Made by a program: the position numbers and the translations under genes. A stretch of DNA of 33,109 nucleotides, taken from assembly GCF_927797785.1 (NCBI RefSeq), contig NZ_CAKMLL010000042.1:1-33109 (forward strand), written 5' to 3'. Positions 1-8,205 of this stretch are shown here, piece by piece. Position 1 is the stretch's first letter. Each line of letters opens with the position of its first letter. This DNA is from Candidatus Nitrotoga sp. BS (GTDB taxonomy: Bacteria; Pseudomonadota; Gammaproteobacteria; Burkholderiales; Gallionellaceae). The notes below the pieces were generated by a model. That model worked only from the letters and a program-made list of their open reading frames with translations, did no database searches and was not told the origin of the DNA.

Positions 1-997
1 ATGTCTTAATTTCTGCTCTCCAAACTATATTAGTTGCAATGGAATAGTCAAAATTGGTTGAAAAACCCCATGTTTTAAAACCATTGGATGTGCCAGTTGC
101 AATGATGACGCCATTTTTATCTTCATAATATTCAGCTCTTACAGCAACAGCAGTTTTTTCTGTTGGCATATATTTCAAAATAATCGTTGGGTTGATCCAC
201 GAGTTCAAGGCTGACGAGCCCTTAGATTTTTGTTCAGCGCCAATATCAAATCCAAGAGTCGCACCAAATTTACTATTAAGCTGAAAAATTCCATAAAAAT
301 TATGGAAATAGCGCATTTTCTTAACACTATCAGGATTGTCGTTCCCAATAAAAGTGCTGCTATTCAAAGTCACTTTTGCGGACGGCTTATAAGTAAGCTG
401 TGTACCAAATGAAGGAGAAGAATTTCCTTCAACACGTCGAATGCGTTGCCAACCATTCAGAACTAATGCGCTCACAAACCATACATCATTTTCTGATGTA
501 TAACTAACTTTGGCACCCGTTTCATAATAAGGCGCGTTATCCGCTCCGAGACTTCTGGTCAAATTCCAATTGTCCTTACCAATCGCACTTTCAAAACCTA
601 TATGTGAAGAAAATACACCAGCATCAAACCACAAGTTGTTATTTTTGGACAGCTTTAGGCCAATATTGCCCTCATAGATATTATTTAACACGCCAGGCTC
701 GGATGCATAGTTAGCACTCATATAGCTACCGCCAGCTATTGCAAGATTTGCTCTAACATTATCTGTACTGTACGCCCCTTTCAAGAATGCCAAATTCACT
801 GAAGCTTCATTATTTTTGTTATAGCTGTAAATGAATGGTGATTTTTTTCTACTAATAGGGTTATTAAAGTCGTTGCTATAGTATGTTTCTATATAACCAG
901 ACATGATTAACGCCGAATCAGGCCCCTGCTCTTCTCCCTGCGCAAAGCTGCCTGCAGATGAAGCTATCACTGCGATAGTGAAAATTAATTTCTTCAT
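1..997 (-). CDS. Outer-membrane beta-barrel porin (BBP2/OmpL-like), 3' end off the window
   Basis: An open frame reads from an ATG at 997 down to base 1 without a stop, giving about 332 residues of an incomplete protein. It begins MKKLIFTIAVIASSAGSFA, a typical Sec signal peptide with likely cleavage before QGEEQ. The mature part alternates polar and aromatic residues as in outer-membrane strands, with many Asn, Ser, Tyr and Gly; phrases such as APYYETGAKVSYTS and ILKYMPTEKTAVAVRAEYYED resemble the putative beta-barrel porin-2 family (PF07642). No strong Shine-Dalgarno is visible. The gene is clearly richer in A+T than its neighbours. It lies 110 bp downstream of the ybbP-like gene in the same direction. 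The family call is from memory; outer-membrane barrel is fairly safe, substrate unknown. Confidence 0.7.
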   Translation of the reverse strand, partial: MKKLIFTIAVIASSAGSFAQGEEQGPDSALIMSGYIETYYSNDFNNPISRKKSPFIYSYNKNNEASVNLAFLKGAYSTDNVRANLAIAGGSYMSANYASEPGVLNNIYEGNIGLKLSKNNNLWFDAGVFSSHIGFESAIGKDNWNLTRSLGADNAPYYETGAKVSYTSENDVWFVSALVLNGWQRIRRVEGNSSPSFGTQLTYKPSAKVTLNSSTFIGNDNPDSVKKMRYFHNFYGIFQLNSKFGATLGFDIGAEQKSKGSSALNSWINPTIILKYMPTEKTAVAVRAEYYEDKNGVIIATGTSNGFKTWGFSTNFDYSIATNIVWRAEIKT

Positions 998-1072
998 GAG
1001 AATTTTTCTTTACTAGTGAGCATATTCAGGTTTTGTACTGCCGCGCTAAAAAGTGCGCTCGAATGTTAGTTG

Positions 1073-1103
1073 AGAAGCGCATTTATTTTTCATTTTCGCT
1101 TCT
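1073..1103 (-). terminator. Possible hairpin after the ybbP-like gene
   Basis: AGAAGCG (1073-1079) and CGCTTCT (1097-1103) form a 7-bp perfect stem with a 17-base A/T-rich loop, starting a few bases beyond the permease stop at 1108. No U-run follows on the minus strand, so it is a poor intrinsic terminator; it could be a transcript-end or processing hairpin, or chance. Confidence 0.25.
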
Positions 1104-1107
1104 TTGC

Positions 1108-3570
1108 TTAAACAGATTGCAATACCTGCAATGGCGACATCCGCGCCACACGTCGTGTAGCCAGCCATCCTGCCAAGGTCACCGTAATGATCCCACCGCC
1201 CACGCCTACCAACCAGATTAACGCACTCGAATGATAAGGAATTTCCAGTACTTTGATTGCCAGCACCCAGCCTAGCAAGGTTCCACCTGCTGCTGCAAAT
1301 AGGCCACTCAATGCGCCCAGCACGGCAAATTCGGTCAGATGCAATCGTCGCAAATAGCGGCTATCGGCTCCCAATGTGCGCAGAATGGCGGCTTCATGAA
1401 TGCGTTCATCTTGCGTAGCGAGCAGCGCGGCATATAGCACAGCCAAGCCACTCAACAAGGTAAACAGGAAGACGGCGCTCATGGTTTTGGCTATCTGGTC
1501 CATGATTTGGCGGACTTGTTCGATCACCGCGTCAGTATCTATCAGCAACAGGTTGGGGAACGCCTTGATCAACGCATCACCTGCCTGCGCTCTATCAGTT
1601 GGCAAATAAAAGCTGGTCAAGTAGCTGGTCGGATAATTTATCAGCAGGTCGGGGGCAGTTATTACGTAAAAATTCACTTGCATGGAATCCCACTGAACCT
1701 TACGCAGGTTTACCACTTGCGCACTGAATTGAGTGCCCGCCACATCATAAGTCAAGGTGTCACCCATGTTGATGCCCAACGTTTTGGCTATCCCCTCTTC
1801 CAATGACAACACCGATGACACGCCCCGCTCCCACCATACCCCCTGCACCAAGGCATTCTCAGTTGGCAAAGAATCTGACCAAGATAAGTTGAACTCACGT
1901 TCCACTAATCTACGGGCACGCGTCTCAGAGTAATTGTTCCCGCTGACCGCTTGATCATTGATTGCTATCAGCCGCCCACGCACCATGGGGAATAGATGTG
2001 GCGCGGGTAATTGCTGTTGTATGAAGAATTTTTTTATCGAGGCGAGCTGATCGGGCTGGATGTTTACAATAAAACGATTCGGCGCATCTGGCGGCATGCG
2101 GTCACGCCAACTTTCCAACAGGTCTGCACGCACGAAAGTAAGCAGCAGCAAGGCCATGCCGCCTAAACTTAGCGCCACAATCTGCAGCGCATTTGTACGC
2201 CCGTGTCTGGCCAAATTCGCGAAGACGTGACTGCCACGCAGGGGTAACCATGTCAAAATGTGCACGGCAAGCCATGCCAGCAGGCCAAATAACAGCATGC
2301 CAACGGTCAACCCCGCCAACACTGTCAAACCCAGCTTGAGTGACCCGGCCTGCCAAAGGAATAACGCACTCAGCACAGCAGCACCTGACGCATACAGCAA
2401 ACCAGTGCGCGCCTGTGGCATACCCAGCTCACGGCGGATAACGCGCAATGGAGATACGCCTTTTAGCTGCCACAACGGCAAAAAAGTGAATCCAAGCAGT
2501 AGCGCCATGCCGCTGGCTACAGCCTGCCGCAATGGAAGCCAGCCCGGCGGGGGTAAAGTAGCCTCACGCATGGTCTCGATGGACTGAACCAGTGCAGACT
2601 GAGCCGCATAACCAAGCAAACCACCCAACAATACCGCGAGTACGCCAAGCAACAGAAACTGGTAAATAAAAATACGCAATACCTGCCCCTGAGTTGCCCC
2701 CAAACAGCGCATCATGGCGCAAGTGTCGAGATGGCGCTTGATGAAATGGCTCGCTGCCAGCGCCATAGCAACACCCGCCAGCACTACGGCAGTAAGCGCC
2801 GCCAGCCCTAAAAAATGTTCGGCACGCTCCAACGCAGTTCGAATTTCCGGACGTGCATCACGCACCCCCTCCAATTTCTCACCTACTGCCAACTGACCTT
2901 GCAGCCAGGCACGTAAATCGGCAAGCTGAGCCGAGTCACCTGCAAACAGGATTTTATAGTTGATTCGGCTGCCAGGTTGAACGAGGCCGCTAGTAGGTAA
3001 ATCAGCCGCATTTATCAGCACACGTGGTGCAAAACTGGCAAAGCCTACAGACTGATCCACGTCGCGTACCACGCGGGCGCCCACGCGCATGTTAAGCGCG
3101 CCGATATCAACCCTATCGCCCAGCTGCAATCCCATGCGTTGCAGCAAACGCTTGTCCACCCACGCTGTACCGGGCGCAGGTATGCCTTGCGCAACATATT
3201 GGGTACCATCATCTATGTGTATTTTGCCGCGCAGCGGATAACCTTCTTCCACCGCCTGAATTTCAGCCAGCACATTTTGTTGATCATGAACCACCATGCT
3301 GGGAAAAGTCGCAACCTCGACCACTCGCATGCCCCGTTGTAGCGCAGTAGCGCGATAAACTGGTGGGAATGAATGTGTGGCGACGATTCGCAGATCAGCA
3401 CCTAGAAGGGTAGCAGCTTCCTGCTGCAGAGCCAGACTAACCCGGTTGGCAAACAGGCCCACTGTAGAAATACTACCCACCGCCAGCACCAATGCGATCA
3501 GCAGCACGCGCCATTCTCCATTGCGCCAGTCCCGCCGCAGCATAAGCCATGACAGCTGCAATGTATTCAC
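1108..3570 (-). CDS. ybbP: ABC transporter permease, FtsX-like (YbbP family)
   Basis: About 820 residues from a GTG at 3570. I chose this start over the upstream ATG (3612) because it overlaps the ATPase stop as GTGA, and the protein then begins [16 protein letters not shown] as in family members. One membrane segment lies near residues 18-38, a large extracytoplasmic (MacB-PCD-like) part follows, then three-helix FtsX blocks around residues 245-360 and near the C-terminus, with further helices between them (about 390-480). That 4+4+2-like layout and the about 800-residue length match YbbP. It pairs with the ATPase encoded just upstream. The natural substrate of YbbAP is not firmly known; export of hydrophobic compounds or release of lipid-like molecules has been suggested from the tesA linkage. 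No truncation is seen. Confidence 0.88.
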   Translation of the reverse strand: MNTLQLSWLMLRRDWRNGEWRVLLIALVLAVGSISTVGLFANRVSLALQQEAATLLGADLRIVATHSFPPVYRATALQRGMRVVEVATFPSMVVHDQQNVLAEIQAVEEGYPLRGKIHIDDGTQYVAQGIPAPGTAWVDKRLLQRMGLQLGDRVDIGALNMRVGARVVRDVDQSVGFASFAPRVLINAADLPTSGLVQPGSRINYKILFAGDSAQLADLRAWLQGQLAVGEKLEGVRDARPEIRTALERAEHFLGLAALTAVVLAGVAMALAASHFIKRHLDTCAMMRCLGATQGQVLRIFIYQFLLLGVLAVLLGGLLGYAAQSALVQSIETMREATLPPPGWLPLRQAVASGMALLLGFTFLPLWQLKGVSPLRVIRRELGMPQARTGLLYASGAAVLSALFLWQAGSLKLGLTVLAGLTVGMLLFGLLAWLAVHILTWLPLRGSHVFANLARHGRTNALQIVALSLGGMALLLLTFVRADLLESWRDRMPPDAPNRFIVNIQPDQLASIKKFFIQQQLPAPHLFPMVRGRLIAINDQAVSGNNYSETRARRLVEREFNLSWSDSLPTENALVQGVWWERGVSSVLSLEEGIAKTLGINMGDTLTYDVAGTQFSAQVVNLRKVQWDSMQVNFYVITAPDLLINYPTSYLTSFYLPTDRAQAGDALIKAFPNLLLIDTDAVIEQVRQIMDQIAKTMSAVFLFTLLSGLAVLYAALLATQDERIHEAAILRTLGADSRYLRRLHLTEFAVLGALSGLFAAAGGTLLGWVLAIKVLEIPYHSSALIWLVGVGGGIITVTLAGWLATRRVARMSPLQVLQSV

Positions 3571-4235
3571 GGCACAATTCGTCCTGCCGCCAAATGCAGC
3601 TGCCGACCACACTGTTGCGCTAGAACTTCATCATGAGTGACTAATATAAGCGTGGTGCCTTGCACACCATTTAACTCCAGCATTAAATCAATGATATGGC
3701 CACCAGTGGCGGCGTCAAGATTGCCTGTAGGCTCGTCTGCGAACAGGATTTTCGGCCCTACAACAAAGGCACGTGCCATTGCTACGCGTTGTTGCTCGCC
3801 GCCGGACAAATGCTTGGGTAAATGGCTCTGACGCTTAGCCAGCCCCACGCGCTGCAAGGCATCTGTAGCGCGCTCGCGCGAATCAGATACTCCGTGTAAT
3901 TCCAGCGGCAGCATTACGTTTTCCAACGCGGTCAAAGCTGGCAGCAACTGAAAGGATTGAAAAACAAAACCGGCTAGACGACCGCGCAAACGCGCACGTT
4001 CATCTTCATCGAAAGAAAAAATATCAATCCCATCAAGAAACACTGTACCGCTACTAGGCACATCCAGTCCGGCCAGCAGCCCCAATAGAGTGGATTTACC
4101 GGAACCGGATGCACCCAGAATAGCAAGACTATCACCCGGCTCGACGGCAAAATTGACATCATGCAAGATAATCAGAGGCTGACCACCACTTTCTACTTGC
4201 TTACCAAGTCTCTTTGCCTGCAAAATGGACGCCAT
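3567..4235 (-). CDS. ybbA: ABC transporter ATP-binding protein (YbbA/LolD-type)
   Basis: A 222-residue single-domain ATPase. Walker [10 protein letters not shown] is near residues 41-49, the Q-loop lies in [10 protein letters not shown], the signature is [14 protein letters not shown], Walker B is ILFADEP followed by TGNLD, and the switch histidine is in LVTHD. These place it in the MacB/LolD/YbbA group that energises FtsX-type permeases. A purine-rich stretch (AGTAGAGAG) precedes the ATG at 4235 at good spacing. The stop overlaps the permease start by 4 bases (GTGA), indicating translational coupling. It is divergent from tesA, an arrangement also found in Escherichia coli. All catalytic motifs are intact, so it should be an active cytoplasmic NBD. 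Confidence 0.9.
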   Translation of the reverse strand: MASILQAKRLGKQVESGGQPLIILHDVNFAVEPGDSLAILGASGSGKSTLLGLLAGLDVPSSGTVFLDGIDIFSFDEDERARLRGRLAGFVFQSFQLLPALTALENVMLPLELHGVSDSRERATDALQRVGLAKRQSHLPKHLSGGEQQRVAMARAFVVGPKILFADEPTGNLDAATGGHIIDLMLELNGVQGTTLILVTHDEVLAQQCGRQLHLAAGRIVP

Positions 4236-4863
4236 GAAACTCTCTACTTTCTTTCAATCAATTATATTAAGTGCGTGTTGCTTGCTGCCCGGGATAAGTG
4301 GCGCACAACAACAAACCATACTGGTTTTTGGCGATAGTTTATCGGCAGCGTATGGCATTCCACGGGAATCAGGCTGGGTCAACCTGTTGCAGCAAGAATT
4401 AGAACGTAGCCATCCACAATATCAAGTAGTTAACGCCAGCATTAGTGGCGAAACGGTTAGTGGCGGACGACAGCGAATTACCCAAGCCTTGCGTCAGCAC
4501 TCCCCCAGCATTGTCCTTCTGGAACTGGGTGCCAATGATGGCCTGCGCGGCAAGCCTATCGCCGATATCGACAAAAATCTCAGCGCTCTTATTCAACAAT
4601 CAGGCAAAAGCAACAGAAAAGTATTGCTAGTGGGAATGCAGTTACCACCCAATTACGGCAAAAATTACACCGATCAGTTCAAGGCGATCTATCCCCGACT
4701 AGCGCAACATCACAATGTGGCACTGGTTCCGTTCATGCTGGAATATGTTCTACCTGAACAATTTCAGGCCGACAACTTACATCCCACAGCGTCGGCGCAA
4801 GCGCAAATCCTCCAAACTATTCTGGCCAAACTGAAACCTCTATTGAAGTCGAATAATTTTTAA
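4225..4863 (+). CDS. tesA: GDSL esterase / acyl-CoA thioesterase I-lysophospholipase L1
   Basis: SGNH-hydrolase of 212 residues (209 from the second ATG at 4234, which I favour because MKLSTFF gives a normal signal peptide). The nucleophile Ser is in GDSLSAAYG (block I, Ser35 from the 4234 start). Block II Gly lies in NASISGETVSGG, block III Asn in GANDGLRG, and the block V Asp/His pair in DNLHPTASAQ. The signal peptide ends SGA before QQQ, so a periplasmic enzyme is expected. An alternative lipobox LSAC lies at residues 12-15. Family enzymes hydrolyse acyl-CoA, lysophospholipids and simple esters. No good ribosome site precedes either ATG. The gene shares its start region with the divergent ATPase gene, so its promoter must lie inside that gene. 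Confidence 0.92.
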   Translation: MDAMKLSTFFQSIILSACCLLPGISGAQQQTILVFGDSLSAAYGIPRESGWVNLLQQELERSHPQYQVVNASISGETVSGGRQRITQALRQHSPSIVLLELGANDGLRGKPIADIDKNLSALIQQSGKSNRKVLLVGMQLPPNYGKNYTDQFKAIYPRLAQHHNVALVPFMLEYVLPEQFQADNLHPTASAQAQILQTILAKLKPLLKSNNF

Positions 4864-4874
4864 AGGCATCGTAT

Positions 4875-5822
4875 TTAACGAAGTTTGATACCTGCCTGAG
4901 TAGATAAACCTGGGAAAGCACTCGCCATTCCCGCACCGAAACGCTTGGCGAGCCGCTCTGCAATACCATCATGGGTAGTGAAATCAACAATATCTTCTGC
5001 CTTGATCACGTCGCGCGCCACGCTATCCACATTGCCCATCTCATCCGCCAAGCCTAACTCAATGCTCTTTTGACCAGTCCAGATCAAGCCACTGAACATA
5101 TCTGGTGATTCTTTCAGGCGCTTGCCACGTCCTTGTTTCACCACCTCTATAAATTGCTGGTGAATTTCGGCGAGCATATTTTTAGCATGTTCCTGCTGAC
5201 CCGCATTAACGGGTGAAAATGGATCCATGAAACCCTTGTTCTCACCAGCCGTCATCAAGCGACGCTCCACACCCAGTTTTTCCATCGTGCCGGTAAAACC
5301 AAAACTATCCATCAACACACCAATTGATCCTATCAGACTCGCTTTATTGACAAAAATCTTGTCCGCGGCCGCTGCCACGTAATAGCAGCCGGAAGCGCAG
5401 ATATCCTCAATCACCACATACAACGGAATCTTTGGGTACTTAGCACGTAAACGGCGGATTTCATCATTAATATAACCCGATTGCACCGGACTACCACCGG
5501 GGCTATCCATTCGCAGGATCACCCCTTGCGTGTGCTTATCCTTAAATGCATCCTGCAGGCTAGTCATAACGCTGTCGGCGTTGGCTGAGGTCTCTGCCGC
5601 GATCACGCCATGCATATCCACCAGCGCAGTGTGCTTGCCGCTTAGCGGTAACTCGGATTTGCCTATCCAGCCCATAAACAAAAATAGCAAGATGCACAGA
5701 TAGCCAAACGTAAGCACCTTGAAAAATATACCCCAGTGGCGCGCCCGGCGTTGTTCCTGAATGGCCGACATGGCGAGCTTCTCCAACACGCCGCGTTCCC
5801 AGTTGTTATTTTGTTCTGACAT
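4875..5822 (-). CDS. sppA: Signal peptide peptidase SppA, short S49 type
   Basis: A 315-residue S49-family serine protease that degrades cleaved signal peptides at the inner membrane. A single membrane helix spans about residues 31-52. The catalytic core holds GVILRMDSPGGSPVQSG (about 100-116), the nucleophile Ser144 in ICASGCYYVAA, and the general-base Lys196 in TAGENKGFMDPF. The Ser-Lys spacing of 52 equals that of the short Bacillus-type enzyme (Ser147/Lys199). SLIGSIGV follows the serine as usual. Length matches the short class, not the 600-residue E. coli duplicated form. It sits 33 bp downstream of the HAD gene, probably one operon, and ends 11 bp from the convergent tesA stop with no obvious terminator between. 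Confidence 0.92.
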   Translation of the reverse strand: MSEQNNNWERGVLEKLAMSAIQEQRRARHWGIFFKVLTFGYLCILLFLFMGWIGKSELPLSGKHTALVDMHGVIAAETSANADSVMTSLQDAFKDKHTQGVILRMDSPGGSPVQSGYINDEIRRLRAKYPKIPLYVVIEDICASGCYYVAAAADKIFVNKASLIGSIGVLMDSFGFTGTMEKLGVERRLMTAGENKGFMDPFSPVNAGQQEHAKNMLAEIHQQFIEVVKQGRGKRLKESPDMFSGLIWTGQKSIELGLADEMGNVDSVARDVIKAEDIVDFTTHDGIAERLAKRFGAGMASAFPGLSTQAGIKLR

Positions 5823-5855
5823 AATTATTCCTCAATATAAACTGCACCCAGTATA

Positions 5856-6512
5856 TCAGGCGTATTCGTTAAGCCATGCGCGTAGCCCGACAAAATCGTC
5901 TATCAACGCCAGCGGTTCCAGGGCACGCAACTGATCTACCGGATGCGCGCCGTGCGTCATGCCAATCGAATCCACACCGGCGTTACGCGCCATTTGCAGA
6001 TCATGCGTAGTATCGCCCACCATCAGCGCACGCTGTGCTGTAACTCCAAGCTCATCCATAATTTCCAACAGCATCGCGGGGTGAGGCTTGGAAAATGTTT
6101 GGTCTGCAGTGCGGGTAGCGTGGAAGTAAGACTCCATCCCGCTTGTTTGCATGGCCCGCTTTAACCCCTGTTGACTTTTGCCCGTCGCCACTGCCAGCCA
6201 GTGCCCTGCAGTATGTAGATGGGCAATTGTCTGCTGCGCTCCTTCAAACAATGGAATTGCCTCACCCTGTGAAAGGAAATGATGGCGGTAACGTGCCACC
6301 AGATCATCGCGCTGATTCTCCTGTAAATCTGGCACGGCTTGGCGTAGCGCCTCTTGCAACCCCAGGCCAATTACATACTTCGCAGCGGCATCACTAGGCT
6401 CTGCTAAGCCCATATCCCGACATGCGGCCTGGATTGAGCTCGCTATCACAGCTGTAGAGTCCATCACCGTGCCATCCCAATCGAACACTATCAAATCATA
6501 ACGCTTAGCCAT
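5856..6512 (-). CDS. HAD-superfamily hydrolase, phosphoglycolate phosphatase-like
   Basis: 218 residues from the ATG at 6512; GGTGGA six bases upstream supports this start over the in-frame ATG at 6569, whose 19 extra residues look non-homologous. HAD motif I is VFDWDGTVMDST (Asp11 nucleophile, Asp13), motif II is the Thr in LAVATGKS, the motif III Lys is in FSKPHP, and motif IV is MVGDTTHDLQMA. The helical cap between motifs I and II marks subclass IA, near Gph. The substrate cannot be read from sequence; 2-phosphoglycolate, a nucleotide or another small phosphoester is possible. In many betaproteobacteria this gene follows rluC and precedes sppA; here its upstream neighbour is IS debris. 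A TAATAT -10-like hexamer lies at 6539-6544. Confidence 0.82.
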   Translation of the reverse strand: MAKRYDLIVFDWDGTVMDSTAVIASSIQAACRDMGLAEPSDAAAKYVIGLGLQEALRQAVPDLQENQRDDLVARYRHHFLSQGEAIPLFEGAQQTIAHLHTAGHWLAVATGKSQQGLKRAMQTSGMESYFHATRTADQTFSKPHPAMLLEIMDELGVTAQRALMVGDTTHDLQMARNAGVDSIGMTHGAHPVDQLRALEPLALIDDFVGLRAWLNEYA

Positions 6513-6604
6513 AGAAATCCACCAAAAATGAGGGGCAGATATTAGCATTATTGTCAGCCGGACAACCAATCAGGTTAAGCGCGACTTATTAGGAGTGCTC
6601 TTAA

Positions 6605-7340
6605 TCAAGCAGCACGGGCGCGGATCACCTTAGCAAGAATGTCGCTGGTTATTGCTGTCCAAATGAACAGTTTTGATTTGTCATTGTGTGCAGTGATGTA
6701 TTCTTTGAGGGTAGTTTCCAAGTCAACCACGTTGGTGAACTCTTCGCGGCGGATGCGCTTATCGATAGTATCGCGGAAAAAGCGTTCGACCTTGTTGAGC
6801 CAGAAAGCGCTAGTGGGAGTGAAGTGTATATGAAAGCGAGGGTGCTTGACCAGTCATTGCTGAACCTCGGGGTGCTTGTGAGTGGCGTAGCTGTCTACAA
6901 TGAGGTGCAGTACCTTTGTCTTTTACGTTTTGCGGTGGATCATTTTGATAAACCGCAACCACTCATGATGGCGGTGAGTGGATGGTCATCGTCTTGCCCC
7001 GTCCGAGCTTGAGTGAAAAACTTGGCTGCGTGCGGTCGAGCGCCTGAAGGTAAATTTTCACATCTCAGCGAAGCACCAGCGCATGGTCGGGCGAATGAAG
7101 TTTCAGGCCGACGATGTCCTCGAGCTTTTGGGTAAAATCCAAGTGTTCCAGTGAGTAGCGCCCACGGGAGATTTTTTAAGCGTGGCACATACCAACTCTT
7201 TCACGTTGGCTATTTAGCGCGCCGTGCAAAGGCGTCCAATGCGAGTAGCCGTCTTGCATCAAATACGTGCATCAATTCGCTTACGGTTGCAAAAAATCCG
7301 CACCCGACCGAGCTTGTCCAACAAACGATTTAGATTGTAG
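6605..7340 (-). pseudogene. IS630-family transposase remnant
   Basis: No single open frame, but conceptual minus-strand translation in shifting frames gives the successive blocks of an IS630 (DDE) transposase. Near 7140-7200 it reads ELVCATLKKSP then ATHWNT; near 7070-7140, QKLEDIVGLKLHSPDHALVL; then QALDRTQP. From 6980 down it reads HEWLRFIKMIHR, HLIVDSYATHKHPEVQQ, HPRFHIHFTPTSAFWL, KVERFFRDTIDKRIRREEF, and an end FIWTAITSDILAKVIRA closing with TGA at 6605-6607. In-frame stops occur (for example TGA where family members have Trp after PEVQQ), and the block between QALDRTQP and HEWLRF is shortened. The N-terminal helix-turn-helix region is missing or unrecognisable. Dead copy; it replaces whatever once lay upstream of the HAD gene. 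Confidence 0.8.
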
Positions 7341-7401
7341 CTCGCTTCACGATCACGATCTAACCTTTACCAGTTACACTCAATCTCTTGGGTATGATTC
7401 C

Positions 7402-7417
7402 TCGCGGCTTGCCGCGA
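7402..7417 (+). repeat. Left-end hairpin of the IS200/IS605 element
   Basis: A perfect 7-bp inverted repeat with a 2-base loop (TCGCGGC/GCCGCGA) lies 33 bp before the tnpA start. Its apex (GCGGCTTGCCGC) is the same as that of the right-end hairpin, as expected for the TnpA recognition structure. Confidence 0.7.
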
Positions 7418-7449
7418 CTTTGTCTTTGATTTTGACTTAAACTGAATGG

Positions 7450-7892
7450 ATGAGTGAATACATTCATAAGAAGCATAATGTAACGGTATTGCTGTACCAC
7501 ATAGTGTTCCAGCGAAGTATCGTCGGACGGTATTTAGTAAAAAGGTAGACGATGAGTTAAGAGACGTATGTATTGAGATAGAGAAGAGGTATGAGATCAA
7601 GTTTTTAGAGATAGGTGCGGATGAGGACCATGTCCATTTTTTGGTGCAAAGTGTACCTACCAAGTCAGTGTCAGAGGTGGTCAGAGTAATTAAGAGCATA
7701 ACGGGACGAGAGATATTTCGTAGATGTCCAGAGGTCAAGAAGCAATTGTGGGGTGGAAAGTTTTGGACAAGCGGATATTTTGCAAGTAGCGTTGGGAAGC
7801 ATGGTAACGAAGAGATAATTATGAAGTATGTAAGTGGTCAAGGTAAGGTATACACGAAGATACACGAGGATCGTCAACTGGCGCTGTTCTGA
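7450..7892 (+). pseudogene. tnpA: IS200/IS605 TnpA (Y1 transposase), one frameshift
   Basis: Starts ATG at 7450 with MSEYIHKKHNVTVLLYHIVF and then breaks near 7508-7511, where one C appears lost (a Pro codon is expected: VFPAKYRR). The original frame stops at TAG 7546; the correct frame continues to TGA at 7890-7892. Restored length would be about 147 residues, normal for TnpA. The HUH motif is HVHFLV in DEDHVHFLVQSVP. The catalytic Tyr with its helper Gln is in YVSGQGK (Y-x3-Q). All catalytic parts are present, so inactivation looks recent or rescued by recoding; a sequencing indel cannot be excluded. The preceding A/T-rich spacer has no clear ribosome site. Confidence 0.78.
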
Positions 7893-7916
7893 TACCCTGC
7901 GGCTTGCCGCAGGGTA
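7893..7916 (+). repeat. Right-end hairpin of the IS200/IS605 element
   Basis: A perfect 11-bp inverted repeat with TT loop (TACCCTGCGGC/GCCGCAGGGTA) begins directly after the tnpA stop codon. It fits the right-end recognition hairpin and could also terminate transcription of the transposase. Confidence 0.72.
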
Positions 7917-7922
7917 ATTCAT

Positions 7923-8085
7923 TTTCCACTACTTCGCCCCCTAACTGCTGGCTGAACATCATCACGCATTTATAGACCTCGCGACCTACCGGCCCATGGA
8001 GTATACGAAATCTGTACTTCGGAACCCATACCAAATGATATTGACAATGCCAAATAACATGCGATGCTCTTGCAAACCTGCTCAT
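7923..8085 (-). pseudogene. tnpA: Truncated IS200-like transposase, N-terminal third
   Basis: ATG at 8085, with AAAGGA at good spacing, starts MSRFARASHVIWHCQYHLVW followed by VPKYRFRI and GPVGREVYKC, the N-terminus of a second, different IS200-type Y1 transposase. After about 54 residues (QQLGGEVVE) the similarity stops at the border of the neighbouring IS200/IS605 element. The HUH motif and catalytic Tyr are missing, and no continuation is seen beyond that element, so the rest was deleted. Non-functional, though the untouched left end could still be moved in trans. Confidence 0.72.
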
Positions 8086-8177
8086 ATCTTTTCCTTTCGT
8101 TAAGTGTTGTGGGGACAACACTCCGAAAGATAACTGTATGGGCAGCTACTCTGACAGGCAAAGCCAAACAGGTGATG

Positions 8178-8198
8178 ACCACGTCCATAGGACGTGGT
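8178..8198 (-). repeat. Left-end hairpin of the truncated IS200-like element
   Basis: ACCACGTCC-ata-GGACGTGGT is a perfect 9-bp hairpin about 95 bp upstream of the truncated transposase start and is flanked by an A/T-rich tract. Such a hairpin at the 5' end is characteristic of IS200-type elements, where it is the TnpA site and also limits read-through transcription. It sets the outer border of this element near 8200. Confidence 0.6.
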
Positions 8199-8205
8199 TT
8201 TTTAA

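Larger units (their letters stand above)
7370..7922 (+). mobile_element. IS200/IS605-family insertion sequence, tnpA only
   Basis: A compact element of about 550 bp holds a frameshifted Y1 transposase (7450-7892) between two subterminal hairpins: TCGCGGC-tt-GCCGCGA (7402-7417) at the left and an 11-bp stem with TT loop (7893-7916) at the right. Both hairpins share the core GCGGCTTGCCGC. This single-strand hairpin layout without terminal inverted repeats defines the family. No tnpB is present. The exact ends are estimates. It abuts, and appears to have inserted into, another IS200-like gene on the minus strand. Confidence 0.75.

Noticed and set aside
6639-7012. Two overlapping plus-strand open frames in the IS630 region
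   Set aside because: The opposite strand translates into ordered IS630 transposase blocks; these are antisense artefacts of the pseudogene.
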